A stretch of DNA of 64,000 nucleotides from assembly GCA_019115995.1 (NCBI GenBank), contig DXCL01000042.1:1-64000 (forward strand), written 5' to 3'. Below, in pieces: positions 1-7,680 of the stretch. Numbering within the stretch: position 1 is the first letter of the stretch; every line of letters begins with the position of its first letter. Source of the stretch: Candidatus Borkfalkia avistercoris (lineage in GTDB: Bacteria > Bacillota > Clostridia > Christensenellales > Borkfalkiaceae). The notes beneath the pieces are model-generated. The model was not told the origin of the DNA. It saw only the letters and a program-made list of their open reading frames with translations, and searched no databases. Position numbers and translations under genes: made by a program.

Positions 1-2501
1 GCTCCGCTCTCTTCGAAAAGGGCATTTCCAAAATTAAAGTGGTGGGCGGAAGATACGGCCTCGGCTCCAAGGAGTTCAACCCCTCCATGTGCTACGCGGT
101 TTATAAGAACCTCGAAAAGAAAGAGCCGAAAAACCACTTCACCGTTGGTATCTACGACGATCTGACCAATACTTCCCTCGACTTCTCCGAGAAGTACGAC
201 GCCGCACCCGAGGGCGCCATCTCCTGCAAGTTCTACGGCCTCGGTTCCGACGGTACGGTCGGCGCGAACAAAGATTCCATCAAGATCATCGGCGACCACA
301 CCGACATGTACGCGCAGGCTTACTTCTTCTACGACTCCAAAAAGTCGGGCGGCATCACCGTTTCCCACCTGCGTTTCGGTAAAACGCCTATCCAGTCGTC
401 TTACCTCATCGACAGCGCGGACTTCGTTGCCTGCCACAACCCTTCCTACATCACCCGCTACGACATGCTCACCGACGCGAAGGAAGGCGGCAAATTCCTT
501 TTGAACTCCCCTTGGAACACCCTCGAAGAGCTCGAAAAGAACCTGCCCGCGAAGGTCAAACAGCAGATCGCCAAAAAACACCTCAAATTCTATAATATAG
601 ACGCGATCAAGATCGCTTCCGACATCGGCCTCAACGGCAAAACGAGCACGATCATGCAGTCTGCGTTCTTCTATATCAACGACTCGATCATGCCCTACGA
701 TCAGGCGGCGGATTACATGAAGAAGGCCGTTTACAAGAAGTTCTCCCGCAAGGGCGACGCGGTCGTCAACATGAACTATGCGGCGATCGACTCCGCAAAG
801 AGCGGGCTCGTCGAAGTCAAGTACCCCGCAAGCTGGGCGAACGCGACCGAGGGCGCGCCGATGGCGGCTGTTGCCGACAACGAGTACTTCAAGAACGTCG
901 TGCACCCGATCCTCGTTCTCGAAGGCGACAAACTCCCCTCCTCCGCGTTCAATGCGGACGGCTCCGTACCCGTCGGCACGACCAAGTTCGAAAAGCGCGG
1001 CGTTGCGGTCAAAGTGCCGAAGTGGGTGGCTGAAAACTGCATTCAGTGCAACCAGTGCTCCTTCGTCTGCCCGCACGCTTGTATCCGCCCCGTGGTCATC
1101 GACGACGCTACGGAAAAACCCGATACTTTCGTTACGAAACCTACGACCGGTTTGAAGGGCACGCAGTTCCGCATGCAGGTATCCCCTCTGGACTGCATGG
1201 GCTGCGGCGTCTGCGCGAACGTCTGCCCCGGCATGAAGGGCAACAAAGCGCTCGTTATGGTACCTTTGGAAGAAGTGGTCGACGCGGATTCCAAGAACTG
1301 GGATTATTCGCAGGAAGTCAAGCAGGCGGATACCTCTTCCATCAAGAGGACGACCGTCAAGGGCAGCCAGTTCAACCAGCCGCTCTTCGAGTTCTCGGGC
1401 GCTTGCGCGGGCTGCGGCGAAACGCCTTACGTAAAAGTGGTCACGCAGATGTTCGGCGACCGCATGGTCATCGCCAACGCTACGGGCTGCTCCTCCATTT
1501 ACGGCGGTTCCTCCCCTACATGCCCTTACACGGTGAATAAAGACGGCCACGGCCCCGCTTGGGCGAACAGCTTGTTCGAAGACAACGCGGAATTCGGCTA
1601 CGGCATGAACCTCGCATACTCCGCACGGCGCACCAAGCTCGCGGCGGAAGTCAAAGAGCTTGCGGAAAACGGCTGGAAGGATTATGCGGAAGGCAAAGCC
1701 GCTTGCGAAGAATGGCTCGCCAACATGGAAGACGCGGAAGGCAGCAAAGCGGCGGCGGAAAAACTCGTCAAGGCTTTGGAAAGCTGCAAAGACTGCGGCT
1801 GCGATTCCGACGCGCTCTGCAAAGAGATCTATAAAGCGAAAGACTGCCTCGTGAAGAAATCCGTCTGGATCTTCGGCGGCGACGGCTGGGCGTACGACAT
1901 CGGCTACGGCGGACTCGATCACGTGCTCGCTTCGGGCGAAGACGTCAACGTGCTCGTTCTCGATACCGAGGTTTACTCCAATACGGGCGGCCAGGCTTCC
2001 AAGTCTACCCCTACGGGTTCGGTCGCGAAGTTCGCTTCCTCCGGTAAGAGGGTCAAGAAGAAAGACCTCGGCATGATGGCGATGAGCTACGGCTACGTGT
2101 ACGTCGCGCAGGTTGCGATGGGCTCCAACAAACAGCAGTTCCTCAACGCGCTCATCGAGGCGGAAAAATATCACGGCCCTTCGCTGATCATCGCTTATGC
2201 GCCCTGCATCAACCACGGCATCAACATGAGCAAGAGCCAGGAAGAAGAGAAGCGCGCGGTCGACTGCGGTTACTGGCAGCTTTACAGGTATAACCCCGAG
2301 CTGAAAGCGGAAGGCAAAAACCCCTTCACCCTCGACAGCAAGGATCCTACCGCAAGCTATCAGGAGTTCATTCTCGGCGAGACCCGTTACAGCTCTTTGA
2401 AGAAGACGCAGCCCGCGATCGCGGAAAAACTCTTCGAAGAGAGCGAAGAAGAGAGCAAAGCCCGTCTCGACGGCTACAAAAAGCTTGCGAGCAAAGAATA
2501 A
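1..2501 (+). CDS. nifJ: Pyruvate:ferredoxin (flavodoxin) oxidoreductase, 5'-truncated by window edge
   Basis: This enzyme oxidises pyruvate with CoA to acetyl-CoA and CO2 and passes electrons to ferredoxin or flavodoxin. The frame is open from base 3, so the true start lies upstream; about 830 residues of an enzyme that is usually near 1170 are visible. Two 4Fe-4S motifs are seen: CIQCNQCSFVCPHAC (bases 1038-1082) and CMGCGVCANVCPG (about 1194-1232). The TPP domain follows, with CAGCGETPYVK near 1404, GDGWAYDIG near 1879 and SNTGGQASKSTPTG near 1978. A strong terminator follows the stop, so it ends its transcript. As a TPP enzyme it is a downstream user of the thiamine genes thiN and thiT found in the same window. 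The identification is secure. Confidence 0.97.
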   Translation, partial: SALFEKGISKIKVVGGRYGLGSKEFNPSMCYAVYKNLEKKEPKNHFTVGIYDDLTNTSLDFSEKYDAAPEGAISCKFYGLGSDGTVGANKDSIKIIGDHTDMYAQAYFFYDSKKSGGITVSHLRFGKTPIQSSYLIDSADFVACHNPSYITRYDMLTDAKEGGKFLLNSPWNTLEELEKNLPAKVKQQIAKKHLKFYNIDAIKIASDIGLNGKTSTIMQSAFFYINDSIMPYDQAADYMKKAVYKKFSRKGDAVVNMNYAAIDSAKSGLVEVKYPASWANATEGAPMAAVADNEYFKNVVHPILVLEGDKLPSSAFNADGSVPVGTTKFEKRGVAVKVPKWVAENCIQCNQCSFVCPHACIRPVVIDDATEKPDTFVTKPTTGLKGTQFRMQVSPLDCMGCGVCANVCPGMKGNKALVMVPLEEVVDADSKNWDYSQEVKQADTSSIKRTTVKGSQFNQPLFEFSGACAGCGETPYVKVVTQMFGDRMVIANATGCSSIYGGSSPTCPYTVNKDGHGPAWANSLFEDNAEFGYGMNLAYSARRTKLAAEVKELAENGWKDYAEGKAACEEWLANMEDAEGSKAAAEKLVKALESCKDCGCDSDALCKEIYKAKDCLVKKSVWIFGGDGWAYDIGYGGLDHVLASGEDVNVLVLDTEVYSNTGGQASKSTPTGSVAKFASSGKRVKKKDLGMMAMSYGYVYVAQVAMGSNKQQFLNALIEAEKYHGPSLIIAYAPCINHGINMSKSQEEEKRAVDCGYWQLYRYNPELKAEGKNPFTLDSKDPTASYQEFILGETRYSSLKKTQPAIAEKLFEESEEESKARLDGYKKLASKE

Positions 2502-2558
2502 GGCTTTATAAGCGGCGCGGGGCGCATGCCCCGCACGCAAAAATCTCTGTATAAAAAC

Positions 2559-2600
2559 AGCCCGTCTGTTCCGCTTGCGGAGCAGACGGGCTTCTTTTTT
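2559..2600 (+). terminator. Rho-independent terminator after PFOR
   Basis: Ten-base-pair arms AGCCCGTCTG (2559-2568) and CAGACGGGCT (2583-2592) extend inward through TTCCGC/GCGGAG and are followed by TTCTTTTTT. It separates the PFOR transcript from the convergent DUF1989 gene. Confidence 0.9.
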
Positions 2601-2607
2601 GTCTTCT

Positions 2608-3207
2608 TTACAGATTTTCGGTCGAGCCGTCTTCTATCACGATTTTTATTGCCGAACATTTGCCGCCGTTGCAGTCGCTTTCCGAAACGCTGCATGCCGC
2701 AATGCCGACGCGAAGATCGGCTTCGGCGAGCAGAACGACCTTATCTCCCGCCCTTGAAGCGGGCGGCAAGACCTTTATTTTGCCGTCGGGATAAACCTCC
2801 GTATGCATAAACAGATTGACGGGCCGAATGATCGGCCTGTTTTCGCGCAACGCCGCATTGATATTGTCCAAGCAATTGGAATGCCCCTTCCCGTTTCCGT
2901 AAAAAAAGTCGTACATTTCGCTGCGGCAGCACGGGTGCAGCAGATCGTGCACGCCTACGTCGTCATAAACGACTTTCAGCATCGGCCTGTACCGATTGGA
3001 ATAAATGCGATCGCCGACTTTTAAATTCAGCGATTCGTTGCAGTCGATCGTAACGCCCGGCGAAAGAAATTCGTTCGGATCTTTTGCGCATTCGGCAAAA
3101 AAATCCGCCACCTGCCGCCCTTCCGCGTCGATCACGCAGATCCTTTGCCCCGCCGCGACCTCGAACGCCATTCCGCAGCAAGGCTGTATTGTATATTCGC
3201 GTTTCAT
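2608..3207 (-). CDS. DUF1989 family protein (urea carboxylase-associated type)
   Basis: A 199-residue protein beginning MKREYTIQPCCGMAFEV, with GVHDLLHPCCRSEMYDFFYG near residue 86 and CLDNINAAL near residue 111, which are the conserved blocks of the DUF1989 fold. Relatives are often encoded beside urea carboxylase/amidolyase genes. There is no urea gene in this window, so the substrate is unknown. The start is set by AAAAAGGAGAAAACAACATG. It lies directly behind a truncated XRE regulator on the same strand and probably uses that gene's promoter. Family membership is fairly sure; function is not. Confidence 0.75.
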   Translation of the reverse strand: MKREYTIQPCCGMAFEVAAGQRICVIDAEGRQVADFFAECAKDPNEFLSPGVTIDCNESLNLKVGDRIYSNRYRPMLKVVYDDVGVHDLLHPCCRSEMYDFFYGNGKGHSNCLDNINAALRENRPIIRPVNLFMHTEVYPDGKIKVLPPASRAGDKVVLLAEADLRVGIAACSVSESDCNGGKCSAIKIVIEDGSTENL

Positions 3208-3225
3208 GTTGTTTTCTCCTTTTTA

Positions 3226-3373
3226 AATTTATTGATCTTCCAACCGGCAAACTCCGTCCCGTTTCCCATTTGGAAACGACCTTTGCGCTTACGCCCAATT
3301 TCTTCGCAAGCTGTTCCTGCGTCATGCCGAGCGCTTTCCTGCGAGAAGCAATTTTGTCTTTGATCTCGTCCAT
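3226..3373 (-). pseudogene. Truncated XRE-family HTH regulator
   Basis: From the ATG at 3373 (RBS GGAGAAGGAG) the frame encodes MDEIKDKIASRRKALGMTQE and then QLAKKLGVSAKVVSKWETGR, a textbook XRE helix-turn-helix. Directly after the recognition helix the expected SLPD-type continuation is lost. The frame runs through the RBS of the DUF1989 gene and into that gene in another frame, ending only at 2963. A shifted frame ends in four codons (LEDQ, stop). Either a deletion removed the rest of the regulator, or a solo HTH peptide of about 50 residues with a junk tail is made. I favour a broken gene. Confidence 0.65.
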
Positions 3374-3401
3374 GACTCCTTCTCCTTTCAGATACACAGA
3401 T

Positions 3402-3430
3402 ATTTTAAAGGAAACGCCGCAAAAAAGCAA
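3402..3430 (-). promoter_or_regulatory. Sigma-A promoter of XRE remnant/DUF1989
   Basis: On the minus strand: -35 TTGCTT (3425-3430), 17-bp spacer, -10 TAAAAT (3402-3407). The transcript starts about 25 bases upstream of the XRE ATG. Confidence 0.6.
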
Positions 3431-3440
3431 GACTTTACCG

Positions 3441-3477
3441 CTCTATGTTTTGTAGAGTCCCTCTCCGTTTTGCAGAG
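3441..3477. promoter_or_regulatory. Two tandem 17-bp inverted repeats, operator-like
   Basis: CTCTATGTTTTGTAGAG (3441-3457) and CTCTCCGTTTTGCAGAG (3461-3477) share the pattern CTCT-N9-AGAG with a TTTTG core. They lie 20 bp apart centre to centre, on one face of the helix, just upstream of the minus-strand -35 box. That is an activator-like position for the XRE/DUF1989 transcript. Confidence 0.5.
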
Positions 3478-3534
3478 CTTGCAAACGGCATATATGCAAT
3501 ACGGAAAAAATATGTTGAATGCGGCGTCTTCTCC

Positions 3535-3563
3535 TTGCTTTTTCGGCGCGTTCCGTTTATAAT
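3535..3563 (+). promoter_or_regulatory. Sigma-A promoter of the UvrD/PcrA-like helicase
   Basis: -35 TTGCTT (3535-3540), 17-bp spacer, -10 TATAAT (3558-3563); a GGAGGGG RBS follows before the ATG at 3601. Confidence 0.7.
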
Positions 3564-3600
3564 AGAATTGCGAACAAATGTTTGAACTTTGGAGGGGAAT

Positions 3601-5778
3601 ATGGAGAACGGACTTCTTTCCGACCTGAACGAAAATCAGCGCGCCGCCGTGGAAGAGACGGAAGGCTATGTGCGCGTTGCCGCCGGCGCGGGAAGCGGAA
3701 AAACAAAGGTACTCACGCGCCGCTATGTGTATATCGCAAAGGCTCTGGGCGTTGCGCCCGAACATATCCTCTCCGTGACCTTCACAAACAAGGCGGCGTG
3801 GGAAATGCGCAAGCGGATACGCTCATACATGCCCGACGAAGACGGCGGCTGGATCCTCACCTTTCACAGCGCCTGCCATAAAATACTCAAATACGAGATC
3901 GCAAACCTCGCCTATCCCTCAAATTTCATGGTCTTGGACGAGGAAGACCAAAAGACCATTTTACAGCGCATCTATACCGAGAACGGGCTGACTCTGCGCA
4001 ATTTTCCTTTTAAAAAGTGCCTCGACGCGATAGAGGTGTATAAATCGCAAAGCGACTATGTGCCCTTTCTGACCGATCCGAAGCGGGAAACGCCCGCGCC
4101 CGACCTGCCATGCGCGGAAGACAAAAAATCGATGCATTTCGTCATTCTGAAATACCTCGAAAGCCAGCGCAAAAATTTCTTTCTCGACTTTGCCGATCTC
4201 ATTCAGTTCGTGCTTTATCTCTTTGAAAAAGAGCCCGCTGTCCTCGAAAAATGGGCAAACAAATTCGAATATATCCAAATAGACGAATTTCAGGACGTTT
4301 CGGGCGAGCAATACAAACTCGCGCGCCGTTTGGCAAGCAAGCACAAAAACCTGTTCATCGTGGGCGATCCCGACCAGACCATCTATTCCTGGCGGGGCGC
4401 CGACGTACGCTACTTCAATGAATTTCCCGAAAAATTCCGCGGCGCAAAGACGATCCTTCTGGACACCAATTACCGCTCCACGCCCGAGATCCTCGCCGCG
4501 TGCAACAGCCTTATCTCCCGCAATACAGACAGGCTTGACAAGCGGCTCAAAGCCGCCAAGAGCGGCGGCGAACGCCCGAAATACCGCCACGAACGTTCGC
4601 GCACGGCGGAGAGCGACTTTATCGCGGAAGAGATCGGAAAACTGCACGAGGCGGGCGTTCCCCTTGCAGACATCGCCGTGTTATACCGCGGCAATTACAT
4701 GTCGCGCGCGGTGGAGGAAGCGCTCGTGCGCAAAAAGATCCCCTATACGATTTACAGCGGCATTGCCTTTTATCAGCGCAAAGAGATCAAAGACGCTCTC
4801 GCCTATCTCAGATTGTGCGTGTTCGGAGACGACCTCTCTTTTCTGCGCACGGTGAACGTACCCCCGCGCGGCATAGGCAAAACGCGGCTTGCAGCGCTGC
4901 AAGCCCGTGCGGAAGCGCAGGGCGCGCTGTTGCTCGAAGCGTTGCGGGCGCTCCACGCCCACCCTCTGTTTAAGAGCACCAAGGCAGAGCAATTTATTGC
5001 CGCGATCGATGAAGGCAAGGCATTTTTGCAAGAACACGACATTGCCGACGCGCTCGACTTTATTTTGCAGAGGAGCGGCTATACCGAATACATGATGCTT
5101 TGCGGCAATCAGGACAGGCTCGACAACCTGAACGAACTCAAAGCTTCCGTGCGCGACTTTGTGGATTCCGCGGGGGAAGAGGTGAACGCGGAGGATTATC
5201 TGAACGGCATCTCCCTCATCTCCAACGCAGACGCGGAGGAAAAGAAAGACTGCGTAAAACTGATGACCGTACACACGGCGAAAGGTCTGGAATTCAAAAA
5301 CGTGTTCGTGTGCTGCCTGAACGAAGGGCTGTTCCCCTCCCGCAAAATACGCGGCAAGGAAGAGATGGAGGAGGAGCGCCGCGTCGCCTACGTCGCCATG
5401 ACCCGCGCAGAAGACAGGCTTTACCTTTCTGACGCGGAAGGATTCGACGCGCATGCAGACGGCGCGCTGTATACTTCGCGCTTTCTTTTCGATATAGAAA
5501 AAGACCTGCTCGACGCGAGCGGATCCTTTTCGGAGGGGCACCTTTCCCGCTCCAAGAGCTATATACAAAAGAGCGAGCTCGATATGGGCTGTACGCCTGC
5601 GCATGCGAACATACAGATCTTCCGCGCGGGCGACAAAGTGCGCCACCCCCTCTTCGGCGCGGGCACGGTGCAGGAGCTCAGCGGCGGCGCCTATACGGTG
5701 CTCTTTTCCGGCGGAAAAACCCGCTCCATCGCCGTATCCGCCGACATTCTCATACCGCTTTACGAAAAGAAAGCCTGA
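3601..5778 (+). CDS. UvrD/PcrA-family superfamily 1 DNA helicase
   Basis: An ATP-dependent 3'-5' DNA helicase of 725 residues. Walker A GAGSGKT is at residues 29-35; VTFTNKAAWEMRKR, the Walker B-type IQIDEFQD, VGDPDQTIYSWRGA, LDTNYRSTPEIL, MTVHTAKGLEFKNVFV and VAYVAMTRAEDRLYLS follow in order. The C-terminus carries the Tudor-like PcrA tail (GDKVRHPLFGAGTV). The start is the ATG after GGAGGGG; an in-frame TTG 12 bases upstream overlaps that RBS and is rejected. It is a second PcrA-type helicase besides the one at 27269-29572. It stands alone between its own promoter and terminator, so it is a paralogue with unknown specialisation. Confidence 0.93.
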   Translation: MENGLLSDLNENQRAAVEETEGYVRVAAGAGSGKTKVLTRRYVYIAKALGVAPEHILSVTFTNKAAWEMRKRIRSYMPDEDGGWILTFHSACHKILKYEIANLAYPSNFMVLDEEDQKTILQRIYTENGLTLRNFPFKKCLDAIEVYKSQSDYVPFLTDPKRETPAPDLPCAEDKKSMHFVILKYLESQRKNFFLDFADLIQFVLYLFEKEPAVLEKWANKFEYIQIDEFQDVSGEQYKLARRLASKHKNLFIVGDPDQTIYSWRGADVRYFNEFPEKFRGAKTILLDTNYRSTPEILAACNSLISRNTDRLDKRLKAAKSGGERPKYRHERSRTAESDFIAEEIGKLHEAGVPLADIAVLYRGNYMSRAVEEALVRKKIPYTIYSGIAFYQRKEIKDALAYLRLCVFGDDLSFLRTVNVPPRGIGKTRLAALQARAEAQGALLLEALRALHAHPLFKSTKAEQFIAAIDEGKAFLQEHDIADALDFILQRSGYTEYMMLCGNQDRLDNLNELKASVRDFVDSAGEEVNAEDYLNGISLISNADAEEKKDCVKLMTVHTAKGLEFKNVFVCCLNEGLFPSRKIRGKEEMEEERRVAYVAMTRAEDRLYLSDAEGFDAHADGALYTSRFLFDIEKDLLDASGSFSEGHLSRSKSYIQKSELDMGCTPAHANIQIFRAGDKVRHPLFGAGTVQELSGGAYTVLFSGGKTRSIAVSADILIPLYEKKA

Positions 5779-5796
5779 AAACCCGATCCGAACGCG

Positions 5797-5830
5797 CAAG
5801 CGCCGCGGCATCAGCCGCGGCGCTTGTATT
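5797..5830 (+). terminator. Terminator after helicase
   Basis: CAAGCGCCGCGGC (5797-5809), loop ATCA, and GCCGCGGCGCTTG form a perfect 13-bp stem followed by TATTCTCTTTTATT. It sits between convergent genes and may serve both. Confidence 0.8.
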
Positions 5831-5835
5831 CTCTT

Positions 5836-6474
5836 TTATTCCCCTATCACGGAAAAGCGCTTTTGAATGTTGTTCGCGTTTTCGATCTCGTCTATCATGG
5901 CGATGGCGTAATCGGCATAGCTGATGCGGCTCTCGCCCTTGGCGTTCACAAAGTACTCCTCACCGCCGAGCAGGTATCTGCCAGTGCGCTCCCCGTCTGC
6001 CACGAAATCTCCCGCAGGGGAAAGATACGTCCACTTTACGTCATTTCTGCCGCGGAGCTCGGCGAGCGCTTCCCCCATATTCGTTGCCAACGGCTTGAAT
6101 ACATCGGGGAAGCTTTCAAGATCTTTGACCTGCACGGTGTGTTCGGGGTTTACGTACAAGCTGCCCGCACCGCCCACAACGAGCAGGCGGATATCCGTTC
6201 CGCTCAGAATATCGCACAGGTGTTTCAGCGAAGTTTTATGCAGGGGGAGCGTTTCGTCCGTCCACGCGCCGAACGCGTCGATCACGACGTCGAACCCCGC
6301 GAGATCTTCACGCGTCAGATCGAACAGATCTTTTACGACCGTTTTTGCCTTGGGATTTGCGACCTTATCCTCTCCCCTTACAAAGCACGTCACGTCATAC
6401 CCGCGCGATACCGCCTCGTTTACCAGACGCGTTCCCTGTCTGCCCGCCGCACATACGATGGCTACCTTTTTCAT
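5836..6474 (-). CDS. NAD(P)-binding oxidoreductase, NmrA/YwnB-like
   Basis: A 212-residue Rossmann protein. MKKVAIVCAAGRQGTRLVNE gives the N-terminal dinucleotide-binding loop (GxxGxxG-like), followed by VIDAFGAW and LLVVGGAGSLYV. This matches the atypical SDR/NmrA group that includes Bacillus YwnB. The substrate is unknown. The start at 6474 is chosen because GGAGG lies just upstream; the frame extends further 5' but without an RBS. It has its own near-consensus promoter flanked by two operators and lies downstream of an Rrf2 regulator, an arrangement like ywnA-ywnB. It is probably repressed by that Rrf2 protein and released by a redox or electrophile signal (inference). Confidence 0.8.
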   Translation of the reverse strand: MKKVAIVCAAGRQGTRLVNEAVSRGYDVTCFVRGEDKVANPKAKTVVKDLFDLTREDLAGFDVVIDAFGAWTDETLPLHKTSLKHLCDILSGTDIRLLVVGGAGSLYVNPEHTVQVKDLESFPDVFKPLATNMGEALAELRGRNDVKWTYLSPAGDFVADGERTGRYLLGGEEYFVNAKGESRISYADYAIAMIDEIENANNIQKRFSVIGE

Positions 6475-6507
6475 GGCACAAATACCTCCGAAAAATTTTT
6501 TGTTCTT

Positions 6508-6572
6508 GTTGTAATCTTTTTGATTACAACGTAAGTATATCACCCTTTTGTTGTAATGTCAAGTGTTACAAC
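6508..6572 (-). promoter_or_regulatory. Promoter and two Rrf2-type operators of the NmrA-like gene
   Basis: On the minus strand: -35 TTGACA (6557-6562), 17-bp spacer, -10 TATACT (6534-6539). A 23-bp inverted repeat with arms GTTGTAATC/GATTACAAC and a T5 spacer is at 6508-6530. A second, GTTGTAA-N9-TTACAAC, is at 6550-6572 across the -35 box. Their centres are 42 bp apart, four helical turns. Binding at both would block RNA polymerase. Confidence 0.75.
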
Positions 6573-6597
6573 TAAATTCTTTGAAAAATTTTTTTTC

Positions 6598-6631
6598 AAA
6601 AAAAGAGCCTGCCCTTATGAAAGGACAGGCC
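6598..6631 (-). terminator. Terminator after Rrf2 gene
   Basis: On the minus strand GCCTGTCCT, a short loop and AGGGCAGGC are followed by CTCTTTTTTT. It separates rrf2 from the promoter of the oxidoreductase gene. Confidence 0.8.
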
Positions 6632-6667
6632 CATGACCTATTTATATATTTATAATAGAATATATAT

Positions 6668-7093
6668 TTACAGTTTTTCTTGCAATTCCTGCGTCAGATC
6701 GTAAAGTGTCACCTTTTTCAGCTCGTTCTCCAACGCCCTCTGCGCGTCGGCAAGGTGCGTATCGAGCACGGCATGGATATTTTTCCCCACCGCACAGGCG
6801 GGGTTCGGGTTTTCGTGAAAATGGAAAATGTCCCCGTCTACGCTGTCCACCGCCCTGTATACGTCAAACAGAGTGATGCCTTTCAGATCTTTTGCAATAC
6901 TCGCGCCGCCGCTGCCCGCTTTTACCTCTACTATGCCCGCCGCCTTCAAGCTCAGCAAGGTGCGGCGTATCACCACGGGATTGACGTTCACGCTCGCCGC
7001 AATAAATTCGGAAGTCGTTTTTTCCTTTCCTTCAAAATAATGAATGACCAGCAGCGTATGTACCGCCACGGTGAATCTCGACGTGATCTTCAT
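6668..7093 (-). CDS. Rrf2 family transcriptional regulator (YwnA-like)
   Basis: A 141-residue winged-helix regulator. MKITSRFTVAVHTLLVIHYF opens the domain; SEFIAASVNVNPVVIRRTLL is the helix-turn-helix, and AGSGGASIAKDL is the wing typical of Rrf2 proteins. Only one cysteine (in NPACAVGKN) is present, so the three-Cys iron-sulfur site of IscR is absent; sensing by a single Cys or a ligand is likely (inference). The start at 7093 follows AAAGGAGAAAAGAGC. A 27-bp palindrome covers its own -35 box, and related palindromes control the next gene, so it appears to be an autoregulated local repressor. Confidence 0.88.
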   Translation of the reverse strand: MKITSRFTVAVHTLLVIHYFEGKEKTTSEFIAASVNVNPVVIRRTLLSLKAAGIVEVKAGSGGASIAKDLKGITLFDVYRAVDSVDGDIFHFHENPNPACAVGKNIHAVLDTHLADAQRALENELKKVTLYDLTQELQEKL

Positions 7094-7114
7094 GCTCTTT
7101 TCTCCTTTCCCGTA

Positions 7115-7156
7115 ATTATAAGACAAAAAATGATGTAATGTCAAGCATTACATCAT
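7115..7156 (-). promoter_or_regulatory. Promoter and operator of the Rrf2 gene
   Basis: -35 TTGACA (7139-7144) and -10 TATAAT (7115-7120) with an 18-bp spacer on the minus strand. A perfect 11-5-11 inverted repeat (arms ATGATGTAATG and CATTACATCAT, 7130-7156) overlaps the -35 box. It shares TGTAAT/ATTACA with the operators at 6508-6572. Confidence 0.8.
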
Positions 7157-7160
7157 TGTA

Positions 7161-7559
7161 TCATGCCATCGTTTTCAGTTTTTCCACGGCGGGCGCGTCC
7201 GCCGGCGCCCACTCCTCCGCCTTCAATCCGGCAACGGGTATCCAGCGCAGCGATTCGTGTTCGATCATGCGATACCCGCTCAACAGCTTGCTGAAATACA
7301 CCGAAAGTTCGATCTCGAAATCCGGATATGTATGTCCGACGCGGATAAGGAGCCCCGTCACCTCGATCTCGGCGCCCAACTCTTCGCGCACCTCGCGCAC
7401 GAGCGCCTCCGTTTCGCTCTCCCCTTCTTCCACCTTTCCGCCCACGAATTCGTATTTGTGCGCCACGTATCCGTATTTGCTCTCGCCCCGCTTTGCGGCG
7501 AGCACTCTGCCGTCTTCTACGATCGCCGCGCCCACAACGTGCAGCTTCTTCATCTCCAT
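7161..7559 (-). CDS. Nudix hydrolase, MutT-like
   Basis: A 132-residue protein in which the full Nudix box (Gx5Ex7REUxEExGU) is read across GGKVEEGESETEALV and REVREELGAE. The start KLHVVGAAIVEDGRVLAAKR and length match MutT/8-oxo-dGTP or CTP pyrophosphohydrolases, which clean oxidised or modified nucleotides. The ATG at 7559 is chosen because GGGAGA lies at a good distance; a second ATG two codons later is possible. It has its own promoter and is transcribed toward the Rrf2 gene. The exact nucleotide substrate cannot be told. Confidence 0.88.
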   Translation of the reverse strand: MEMKKLHVVGAAIVEDGRVLAAKRGESKYGYVAHKYEFVGGKVEEGESETEALVREVREELGAEIEVTGLLIRVGHTYPDFEIELSVYFSKLLSGYRMIEHESLRWIPVAGLKAEEWAPADAPAVEKLKTMA

Positions 7560-7577
7560 TTTTCTCCCTGCCATTTT

Positions 7578-7606
7578 ATTATACCAAAAACAAGCGCGGT
7601 TCGCAA
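7578..7606 (-). promoter_or_regulatory. Promoter of the Nudix gene
   Basis: Minus strand: -35 TTGCGA (7601-7606), 17-bp spacer, -10 TATAAT (7578-7583). Confidence 0.65.
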
Positions 7607-7668
7607 ACATATCGCATGTTTTTTTGTGAATTAACTATATTTAACTTTTCTTTTCTCCGAAAATCCGT

Positions 7669-7674
7669 TATAAT
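7669..7674 (+). promoter_or_regulatory. -10 box abutting the AraC start codon
   Basis: A perfect TATAAT lies only six bases before the ATG at 7681, so the predicted transcript starts at or next to that ATG. No good -35 box is seen (TTTTCT at the right place). Confidence 0.5.
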
Positions 7675-7680
7675 ACTGGT

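Noticed and set aside
3589-3600. TTG start for the UvrD/PcrA-like helicase
   Set aside because: The GGAGGGG RBS lies inside the would-be coding bases and is well spaced for the ATG at 3601.
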